This document shows, one piece after another, positions 58,189 to 64,000 of a stretch of 64,000 nt of DNA (positions are counted from its first letter, which is position 1; every line of letters starts with the position of its first letter). Location: positions 248,001 to 312,000 of the forward strand of contig NZ_CALPCN010000001.1 in NCBI RefSeq assembly GCF_943193045.1, written 5' to 3'. This DNA is from Pumilibacter muris. Lineage in GTDB: Bacteria > Bacillota > Clostridia > Christensenellales > Pumilibacteraceae. The translations under genes were made by a program, and so were the position numbers. The notes under the pieces are model-generated. The model ran no database searches. It was not told the origin of the DNA and saw nothing but the letters and a program-made list of their open reading frames with translations.

Positions 58189-59000
58189 GATTCTTCAAGC
58201 AATTTTGTATTGATATTTTGCAGAACACGAAGTTGTGATTTTGCCATGTTATTAAGTTGTAGCAGCCGTTCGCATTGAGGTATGTTTTGTTCTATGAGAA
58301 TGGCGTTGTAACTTTCCATATTCGCTATTACAAGTAATTGCTCGATAGTTGCGTAGTCGCGTATATTTCCCTTTAATGAGGGGTTTTCTTTTCTCCAATC
58401 AGCTGCCGTTTTTCCAAAGAGAGCAACGTTGAGTAAGTCGGCTTCATCCGCATAAACATATCTTAACTGTTCATCGCTAAGATTCGGGACAAGATTTTCT
58501 TTAATTGCATCGGTGTGTATGTGATAATTGATTTTTGCAAGTTCGCGTTTTGCCGACCACTCTAATGCTTTTTGTTCTTGTGATTTGAGCCGCTGAAACT
58601 CTTTGATTAAATAAAATTCAAATTCCGCAGAAATCCAACTTGCAAATTTAAAGGCAATATCTTGATGCGCAAAAGTACCGCCGTTTTTGCCTTGTTTAGT
58701 GATTATGCCTATGGCGTTAAATTCACTTATCCAACGTGTGGGGGACATGGTAAAGTCATTCCGACCTGTCAAAGCAAATAAGGGGTCGATTTCGTCCCCT
58801 TTAAAATCGGGATTATAAAAATTCTCCCAAAGGGTTAAATATTCTAATGTTGAACGATTACGCATCCAGCTTTTTACAACGTCTTTCGGCTCTTTTGGAT
58901 TGCGCATGCAAGCAATGTCGGTAATAGAGATATAATCTTCTTTGCCGATGTGCTTATATGTAACATTTATTCCTTGAACAATTACTGCTTTGTTTGTCAT
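58182..59000 (-). CDS. KilA-N domain protein
   Basis: A 272-residue protein with an N-terminal KilA-N DNA-binding domain: ISITDIACMRNPKEPKDVVKSWMRNRST (split at about residues 25-52) and WISEFNAIGIITKQGKNGGTFAHQDIAFKFASWISAEFEFYLIKEFQRL (about 91-139). The C-terminal half is helical. Such proteins are typical of phages and mobile elements and are thought to be antirepressor or regulatory proteins. AAAGGATAAG precedes the start. It is transcribed toward int in the lysogenic direction. Confidence 0.88.
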   Translation of the reverse strand: MTNKAVIVQGINVTYKHIGKEDYISITDIACMRNPKEPKDVVKSWMRNRSTLEYLTLWENFYNPDFKGDEIDPLFALTGRNDFTMSPTRWISEFNAIGIITKQGKNGGTFAHQDIAFKFASWISAEFEFYLIKEFQRLKSQEQKALEWSAKRELAKINYHIHTDAIKENLVPNLSDEQLRYVYADEADLLNVALFGKTAADWRKENPSLKGNIRDYATIEQLLVIANMESYNAILIEQNIPQCERLLQLNNMAKSQLRVLQNINTKLLEESK

Positions 59001-59051
59001 AAGCTTATCCTTTGATGTTGCGCGGTTTATTCAATAGGCTTGGGAGCTTTT

Positions 59052-59702
59052 TTATTTTTGAGCTTTTTCTTGTTTTTGTTTTATTCGTAAAATTTCAGAT
59101 TTATAGGCGTTTTTATCTTTAATAAATGATTTTGCAAGAGCTGTTTCGCATATATCTATTGCCGCCGCAAAATCTTTTTGGGCTAAATATAAGTCACTTA
59201 CATGTATAGGCAAGAGTTCGAACACTACTCTTGGCAAAAAATTTGTTTTATATAATGCGTCATAGTTTGAGTAATAATAGTCAATGCCGTTTTTATAAAA
59301 TTCAATACATTTATTGTAATAATCGCTCGACTGTTTTCGCACTCTATAATATAGTGAGCCTAATGCCTGATATTTAAAATGAGTTTCTAAAAGAGAGCTA
59401 TGCTCTTTTAAATTAGTAGAATTGATTTCTCGAAAATCGAAGAAGTAGGATTTGTTGATTAACCCATTATATCTATCCGTTAAAAAGCGTTCTTCATCTT
59501 CTATACTATGGTCTTCGAAAGAGAATTTGTATTTGTCGCAAAATGATTGAATGGTGTTTGGCGAAAGAGTTTGCGCGAAAGAGAATGATTCGTCTGGGTG
59601 CGATTGTGTGTAATATAAAAGTTTCAAGGATGAATCTTTGCCGAGCTGATACGTTGTGCTAAGGCATAAATTTAACAGTTCTTTATGTACTTCGTAATTC
59701 AT
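59052..59702 (-). CDS. Unknown protein of the integrated element, helical-repeat type
   Basis: A 216-residue protein I do not recognise. The second half (about 115-210) looks like TPR-type helix pairs: YYRVRKQSSDYYNKCIEFYKNG, LPIHVSDLYLAQKDFAAAIDIC. There is no metal-binding HExxH, membrane segment or signal. Its start lies 8 bases after the XRE repressor stop, so both are one transcript from the repressor promoter. A partner or modulator of the repressor is a reasonable guess only. Confidence 0.7.
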   Translation of the reverse strand: MNYEVHKELLNLCLSTTYQLGKDSSLKLLYYTQSHPDESFSFAQTLSPNTIQSFCDKYKFSFEDHSIEDEERFLTDRYNGLINKSYFFDFREINSTNLKEHSSLLETHFKYQALGSLYYRVRKQSSDYYNKCIEFYKNGIDYYYSNYDALYKTNFLPRVVFELLPIHVSDLYLAQKDFAAAIDICETALAKSFIKDKNAYKSEILRIKQKQEKAQK

Positions 59703-59710
59703 GGTCTCGG

Positions 59711-60073
59711 TTAGTCCTTAAAATTTTCTATCATAGTAATAATGAGTTGTTTTTGTTCGGGAGTTAGGCTCCCGATTTTTTTTAGCAGATAATGTAGTTC
59801 TTCGTCGTTTCCGTCGATTCCCAAACGTTTCAGCTCGGTGCGCACGTCTTCTATGCCGCCCGATGGGTATGGTGGAGCGGGGGAGTCGGTGCGCCCGAGA
59901 AGATAATCGGTTTGAACATTAAAATACGATGCAAGCTTATTGACAATATCAATAGGGGGTTGGGCTTTGTTATTTTCATATGCGGCATATGCTTGCTGTG
60001 TAATTCCTAAAAATTTTGCCATTTGCTGTTGTGTTTTTTTCAGCTCTTTTCTTAGCTCTCGAAGTCGTTCCAT
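59711..60073 (-). CDS. XRE-family repressor (CI-like) of the integrated element
   Basis: A 120-residue regulator. The helix-turn-helix (about 1-62) reads RLRELRKELKKTQQQMAKFLGITQQAYAAYENNKAQPP and VQTDYLLG; a Pro-rich linker (SPAPPYPSGG) leads to a helical C-terminal part (about 80-120) for dimerisation. ATG 60073 has AAAGGGG 7 bases upstream on this strand; the TTG at 60091 is less likely. A -10 TATAAT (minus strand, 60103-60098) serves it. It is divergent from a Cro-like gene across three operators. Confidence 0.9.
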   Translation of the reverse strand: MERLRELRKELKKTQQQMAKFLGITQQAYAAYENNKAQPPIDIVNKLASYFNVQTDYLLGRTDSPAPPYPSGGIEDVRTELKRLGIDGNDEELHYLLKKIGSLTPEQKQLIITMIENFKD

Positions 60074-60150
60074 GTATTTAGCCCCTTTCAATTACTAATT
60101 ATAATTGTACAATAGCAATTTGTGTATTGCAATAAAAACAAATTAAATTT

Positions 60151-60169
60151 TTACAAATTATTTTTGTAA
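60151..60169. promoter_or_regulatory. Operator O1 of the element switch
   Basis: TTACAAATTATTTTTGTAA: a 19-bp site with 7-base inverted arms, just upstream of the Cro-like gene's -35. Confidence 0.8.
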
Positions 60170-60174
60170 AATGC

Positions 60175-60203
60175 TTGACATACAAAAACAATTTGTATAT
60201 AAT
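60175..60203 (+). promoter_or_regulatory. Promoter of the Cro-like gene
   Basis: TTGACA (60175-60180), 17-base spacer, TATAAT (60198-60203). Operator O2 fills the spacer and touches both boxes. Confidence 0.9.
60180..60198. promoter_or_regulatory. Operator O2 of the element switch
   Basis: ATACAAAAACAATTTGTAT: 19 bp with 7-base inverted arms, exactly between the -35 and -10 of the Cro-like promoter. Confidence 0.82.
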
Positions 60204-60207
60204 AAGT

Positions 60208-60226
60208 TTACAAATCAAATTTGTAA
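60208..60226. promoter_or_regulatory. Operator O3 of the element switch
   Basis: TTACAAATCAAATTTGTAA: 19 bp with 8-base inverted arms, over the transcription start of the Cro-like gene. Centres of O1, O2 and O3 are 29 and 28 bp apart. Confidence 0.82.
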
Positions 60227-60239
60227 GTTAGGAGGCGGT

Positions 60240-60425
60240 ATGAATTTTCGAAAGTTAAGAAAACAAAAGCAACTTACGCAACCGGAACTTGCCGAGAAAA
60301 TCGGAGTTACACAAGCAACAATATCGGCGTGGGAAACGGGTAATGCTGTTGGAAATGATAAAAAAGTCAATAGTTTAAAAAGGGAACTAAGGTTACCTTT
60401 TTATTATCGGATAATAGAAAAGTAA
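60240..60425 (+). CDS. Cro-like XRE regulator of the integrated element
   Basis: A 61-residue helix-turn-helix protein: NFRKLRKQKQLTQPELAEKIGVTQATISAWETGNAV, then a shortened basic C-terminal part. ATG 60240 follows TAGGAGG. It is divergent from the CI-like repressor and behind three operators, so it fits the Cro role. It is the last gene clearly belonging to the element; no right attachment site was found after it. Confidence 0.8.
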   Translation: MNFRKLRKQKQLTQPELAEKIGVTQATISAWETGNAVGNDKKVNSLKRELRLPFYYRIIEK

Positions 60426-60506
60426 CATTCTTGTTTTTTATTTAATGAGTCATTATACTTTGTTTGTAATCGAAAGGTTACGAAATAATTTTTCGGAGGT
60501 TAAAAA

Positions 60507-61292
60507 ATGAACAAGAACAACTATTCTACCGTTAAACTTGAAAAGGGGGAAATGCACGTCTACGATTGCGGAAAAGTAAAATTGCACGCTTATGGAACTG
60601 ACGATTTGATAAGCGACGAGGTTTTTATTTTGGAAAAGAACGGACAAGCTGTTATAATCGAACCGCCGTGTTTTTTCGATAATATTGCCGCATTAAATAA
60701 GTATATAAGTAATATGCATGTAATCGGCATATTTGTTGCTTATGCCGGCGCAAGTTTTTTGCCTCAAATTCCGAAGTATGCCACGCAAAGAGCGAAAGAT
60801 TATGCGACAGCGGGAGGAGGAAAGGCTTTGATAGACAATTTTTCTGATATGTTCGGAAAAATTTTCGACAGCTCGGTTCATGAAATAACAAATATAATAA
60901 AAGAGGGCAAAGTAACGCTTGCGGGGATTGATTTTATAATAAAGCAAACAGCGGAAGCGTTCGATGTGGAAATTCCCGAAATAAACGCCGTATACACTCA
61001 CATGCTCGGGCACGATTGCCATTCTATTGTGGCGGGCAGCAAGCATGCGGACGCTCTTATAGAGCAACTTAGCGAATACATTGAAAAAGGCTACTCGCTT
61101 ATCCTTACGTCGCATTATACGCCCGAAGATTTAAAAGATGCGCAAACAAAAATCGACTATTTAAAACGGTTGAAAGATATTGCCGCAAGTTGTGACAATT
61201 CAAGCGATTTTAAGCTAAAAGTAAAAAAACAGTTTCCGAAATACGGCGGGGCAAATTATTTAGATATGACTGCGGATATGTTTTTCGCTTAA
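60507..61292 (+). CDS. Hypothetical protein, possible degenerate metallo-beta-lactamase fold
   Basis: A 261-residue soluble protein. The N-terminal strands (VFILEKNGQAVIIEPP, residues about 33-50) and the C-terminal part (YTHMLGHDCHSIVAGSKHADALIEQL, then LILTSHYTPEDLKDAQTKIDYLKRL) resemble the outer parts of metallo-beta-lactamase-fold hydrolases. The HxHxDH metal motif is missing: its place reads VAYAGASF. If the fold is right, the protein is unlikely to be a standard hydrolase of this family. TTCGGAGG precedes ATG 60507. Whether it belongs to the element or the host chromosome is unclear. Confidence 0.6.
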   Translation: MNKNNYSTVKLEKGEMHVYDCGKVKLHAYGTDDLISDEVFILEKNGQAVIIEPPCFFDNIAALNKYISNMHVIGIFVAYAGASFLPQIPKYATQRAKDYATAGGGKALIDNFSDMFGKIFDSSVHEITNIIKEGKVTLAGIDFIIKQTAEAFDVEIPEINAVYTHMLGHDCHSIVAGSKHADALIEQLSEYIEKGYSLILTSHYTPEDLKDAQTKIDYLKRLKDIAASCDNSSDFKLKVKKQFPKYGGANYLDMTADMFFA

Positions 61293-61352
61293 AATTTAAC
61301 CGTATAATCGCAAATTATAATATAAAAGGCTTTGAAATCATATACTGTTATT

Positions 61353-62255
61353 ATGACAAAGCTGTCTAAAATTACCGTAGCGAAGATTTTGATTACGCTG
61401 CTGAATCTCGGCATGCTTGCTTTGTCGTGCGTCTATTTTAAAGATTTGCCGCGAGTGGTTTTATTGTGCGCGATAGTTTTGTTCGCTTCTTTGGGCGTGA
61501 CTGTTCCGAGTATTAACGAAAAGTCGCATGAAACCGTATACAAATTTTTTATTTTGGTTTCGATATTCGCCGCTTTGATTCTTTTGTGTTATGTGGCGTT
61601 GGATGCCGCAGGCTGGCTTTATAAGTTCAAGGATATGGACGCTTTGCTTACGTTTGTGCGTAGCACAAAGCAGTGGGGCATACTTGTTTATATCGGACTG
61701 GTTATCTTTGAGGTTATATTTTTGCCGATACCGTCGGCAATTATCGCATTGCTCGGAACCGTGCTGTATGGCCCGACTTACGCGTTTATTTTTATGACGG
61801 TCGGCACGTTGGTCGGTTCTGTAATTACTTTTTTATTAGGAAAAATATTCGGACGTAAATTAGCTGTTTGGGTGATAGGAGAAGAGAAGACCGACAAATT
61901 TTCGGAACTCTTAAACGAAAGGGGAAAATTCTTATTTGCCGTAATGATGTTATTTCCGTTTTTTCCCGACGACATAATTTGTTTGGTAGCGGGAATAACC
62001 ACCATGAGCTTTAAATATTTTTTAACAACTATATCGCTCACTCGTCCCGTTATGATAGCATTTATGTGCTATTTCGGAAGCGGCACCATTATACCGTTTC
62101 GCGGTTGGGGAATTCCCGTATGGATTGCTATTTTTGTTGCCGTTATCATATTGTTTTTTGTGGTAAATAAAATAAAGAAAAAACTCATGAGCAAAAAAGG
62201 AAGCGGAGAAATGCACGGTAAAAAAATCGAAAAGAAATCGGATGTCAACACATAA
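61353..62255 (+). CDS. VTT (TVP38/TMEM64, DedA-like) family membrane protein
   Basis: A 300-residue membrane protein. Three helices come first (about 7-85), then the VTT domain: FEVIFLPIPSAIIALLGTVLYGP, GTLVGSVITFLLGKIFGRKL and FPFFPDDIICLVAGIT, with re-entrant loops typical of DedA-like lipid scramblase/transporter proteins, and a last helix followed by a Lys-rich tail. ATG 61353 is preceded by TATACT at 61341-61346 and no ribosome-binding site; a TTG at 61332 in frame is the alternative start. Confidence 0.85.
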   Translation: MTKLSKITVAKILITLLNLGMLALSCVYFKDLPRVVLLCAIVLFASLGVTVPSINEKSHETVYKFFILVSIFAALILLCYVALDAAGWLYKFKDMDALLTFVRSTKQWGILVYIGLVIFEVIFLPIPSAIIALLGTVLYGPTYAFIFMTVGTLVGSVITFLLGKIFGRKLAVWVIGEEKTDKFSELLNERGKFLFAVMMLFPFFPDDIICLVAGITTMSFKYFLTTISLTRPVMIAFMCYFGSGTIIPFRGWGIPVWIAIFVAVIILFFVVNKIKKKLMSKKGSGEMHGKKIEKKSDVNT

Positions 62256-62281
62256 AAAGGACGGTTACAAACCGTCCTTTT
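62255..62281. terminator. Bidirectional terminator between the VTT and PadR-type genes
   Basis: A perfect 12-bp stem, AAAAGGACGGTT (62255-62266) with AACCGTCCTTTT (62270-62281), 3-base loop. It serves both converging genes. Confidence 0.9.
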
Positions 62282-62285
62282 GTGT

Positions 62286-64000
62286 TTAATGTTCAACCGC
62301 AAACTTTTTCGATTTGAACAATGCGTTAAATATTAAAGCGCTTATAGGGAAGCAGACCGAAAGCAATGCGGGTAACAGTAGCGTCGTAATGTATTTTAGC
62401 TCGAAGCCGAGTTCCATGCCGCCTATTACGTTTGCGCAGTAAATAATCAAGAAGCACTGCGCCATAACAATCAATCGGTAAATTAAAGAGTTTTTTAAAC
62501 TGAAATTTATGCGTTTGCGTTTGTCGGGAGCCGTAAAGTTTTTAACAAAAGCTACTATGGGGAAGGCGACGGCTATCAAAACTGCCGCAATATAGAACCA
62601 TTTGTCTGAACTTCTGCCGGCATGCAAAACAATGTTTACGAATATAGCGGAGAACAGAATTTCCAACATCATTATGCCGAATAAAATTCCGTAATGAACA
62701 ATCATCAATTTGTTGGAAAGATAATAGTAAGCGTTGTTATATTCTTTTGAACTACTGTTGTTGTGAGTGCGAATCACAACGTTATCGCCCATTTCACGAA
62801 CTTCTCCCGTAATACGGTTAAGCTTTCGATTTACGTCGGCATCGTTCGTATATTGTTCGGTAGCTTCGTTATATTCCGATTCCGCGCTATCTTTTAGAGC
62901 CGTTTGAGGTTCTTCATATTGTTCTGTTGCGGAAGCTTGAGCTATCGAAGCGGTTGTGCCCGTCTCTTCTTGCATAGCGGGAGCGGGTTGATTTTGAACG
63001 TATGTATCTTGCGCAATAGGCTCTTCCGGCTCTTGCTCTGGTTCTTCGGGAGGAGGAGCGGGGCGTTCTACAAAGCTTGCGTTTAAAAAATCGCCGAGTA
63101 TGTTGCGGTATTCTCTTTCTATTATGCCGCTTTCGTAAGGCTTTGCAATAGAAGAAGTGTGATAGTCGAGAAATATGTTTTCCGGCTTCTGTTCTTCTTG
63201 CTCGAACGTTTCTTCTATGTGCGGCTCGTAGCCCGAGCTATTATATTGTTGCGCGTATTGCTCATCGTTTTGAGAAACAAGAGGGGGAGTTTGTTCCGAA
63301 TGTTCGTTTTCGGGTTCCGATTGTTCGGCTTCTTGTTCGGCTTCCGACTCGTCGAAGAAATCGCGGAAATACATTTCTGCGGAAAAGTTGTTGTCGGTTC
63401 TGTCGGAAACATATTTTTCAGACACAAGTTTTTCGGCATAGCTGGCGTCTTCATCGGAATTCAATCTTGAGCGGAACAGCTCGTCCATAATAGCAGTCGT
63501 ATCCGAAAATTCCACTGCACGCGAAACAACTTCTTGCCGTTGTTCTTCGTCGGGTTGCTCGTGCAATGCGGAAACGTTCTCGTCATCTTCCTGTATTTCG
63601 TTAGCGGAAAGGTTTTCGGTTTCAGCATTTTCGCTATCCGTAATTTCGGAAATATCTTCGTCGGTTTCCGGCTCGTCGTTAAAAGATGCTTCCTGTTCGT
63701 CGTATTGCGACGCAACGCTTTCAGCTTCCGGACGCGGGGCGGATAAATCAACTTCACGGTCGGAAATCAATTTATCGATAACCGTGCGGGAATATTCCCA
63801 CTCGCTTTGATTTTTAATAAAAAGTTCGCGCCCCATTTCGGTAAGCGTGAAATATTTTCTTCGTCCGCCGTTGGATTTTGCGCCCCAATAAGAGCGGATA
63901 AATCCTTGAATTTCAAGTCTTTTTAAACAACTGTATAATGTCGGTTGTTTCAGTTTGTACTGACCGCTGCTTTTTTGCTCGATTTCTCTTACAATGTCGT
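62286..64000 (-). CDS. PadR-type regulator fused to a long acidic linker and a membrane domain (5' end outside window)
   Basis: The frame stays open to base 64000, so the start is beyond the window. The visible N-terminal part (DIVREIEQKSSGQYKLKQ, PTLYSCLKRLEIQGFI, NGGRRKYFTLTEMGRE) is a PadR winged helix. A linker of about 350 residues rich in Glu, Gln, Pro and Ser follows, without obvious fold. The last about 135 residues hold four hydrophobic helices. The protein would thus be a membrane-anchored DNA-binding regulator. The ligand and target are unknown. Confidence 0.85.
   Translation of the reverse strand, partial: DIVREIEQKSSGQYKLKQPTLYSCLKRLEIQGFIRSYWGAKSNGGRRKYFTLTEMGRELFIKNQSEWEYSRTVIDKLISDREVDLSAPRPEAESVASQYDEQEASFNDEPETDEDISEITDSENAETENLSANEIQEDDENVSALHEQPDEEQRQEVVSRAVEFSDTTAIMDELFRSRLNSDEDASYAEKLVSEKYVSDRTDNNFSAEMYFRDFFDESEAEQEAEQSEPENEHSEQTPPLVSQNDEQYAQQYNSSGYEPHIEETFEQEEQKPENIFLDYHTSSIAKPYESGIIEREYRNILGDFLNASFVERPAPPPEEPEQEPEEPIAQDTYVQNQPAPAMQEETGTTASIAQASATEQYEEPQTALKDSAESEYNEATEQYTNDADVNRKLNRITGEVREMGDNVVIRTHNNSSSKEYNNAYYYLSNKLMIVHYGILFGIMMLEILFSAIFVNIVLHAGRSSDKWFYIAAVLIAVAFPIVAFVKNFTAPDKRKRINFSLKNSLIYRLIVMAQCFLIIYCANVIGGMELGFELKYITTLLLPALLSVCFPISALIFNALFKSKKFAVEH

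Noticed and set aside
60300-60425. Cro-like gene taken as frameshifted because of its odd C-terminus
   Set aside because: Neither alternative frame restores a typical C-terminal part (both stop early), so it is kept as an intact short gene.

Overview
The window reads as chromosome of an uncultured, spore-forming Clostridia-type Firmicute. Evidence: sporulation sigma factor SigK, a SpoVM micro-gene downstream of rpe-thiN, a free-standing Spo0A-type DNA-binding domain, HrcA/CIRCE heat-shock control, RNase J, and Bacillus/Clostridium gene orders (pcrA-ligA; yicC-gmk-rpoZ-coaBC-priA-def-fmt-rsmB-rlmN-rsgA-rpe-thiN-spoVM). Most genes lie on the plus strand in tightly packed operons. No gene-free stretch reaches 300 bases.

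Layout. 1-4.0 kb: end of RNase J, a tRNA wobble-uridine modification pair (trmR, trhP), sigK and the RNase P RNA gene with its own promoter and terminator. 4.0-16.5 kb: a 2,426-residue cyclic beta-1,2-glucan synthase-like enzyme, rarA, an ABC exporter, and a convergent GtrA/GDPD pair. 16.6-24.4 kb: lepA, hemW, and hrcA-grpE-dnaK-dnaJ behind two overlapping CIRCE-type operators. 24.5-28.7 kb: prmA, rsmE, mtaB, hit, rpsU and an unknown gene behind candidate Spo0A boxes. 28.7-44.1 kb: pcrA-ligA, then the long housekeeping operon ending in spoVM. It lacks the remA, prpC and prkC genes often found in this cluster. 44.1-48.7 kb: rpmB on the opposite strand, an Asp23-family gene, fakA-like and recG. 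48.8-53.9 kb: a his operon (hisZ-G-D-B-A-IE) without hisH, hisF or hisC. 54.0-56.5 kb: the Spo0A-C protein, a small regulator, a small membrane protein, rnhA, proC and tRNA-Trp.

56.5-60.4 kb: a small, AT-rich integrated element beside tRNA-Trp. It holds a tyrosine integrase, a self-contained mini transcription unit encoding a 34-residue peptide, a KilA-N protein, an unknown protein, and a divergent XRE repressor/Cro-like pair. Three near-identical 19-bp operators separate that pair. The same half-operator lies in the promoter of the mini unit, which suggests a compact lysogeny-type switch. No structural, replication or conjugation genes are visible. 60.5-64 kb: a possible degenerate metallo-beta-lactamase-fold protein, a VTT-family membrane protein, and a PadR-type regulator fused through a long acidic linker to four membrane helices (cut by the window end).

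Regulation can be read well here. Many promoters match TTGACA-N17-TATAAT closely. Several large genes (4037, rarA, pcrA) have a -10 box only 6-8 bases before the start codon and no Shine-Dalgarno sequence, suggesting leaderless mRNAs. The rarA promoter also carries a nine-G tract in its spacer.
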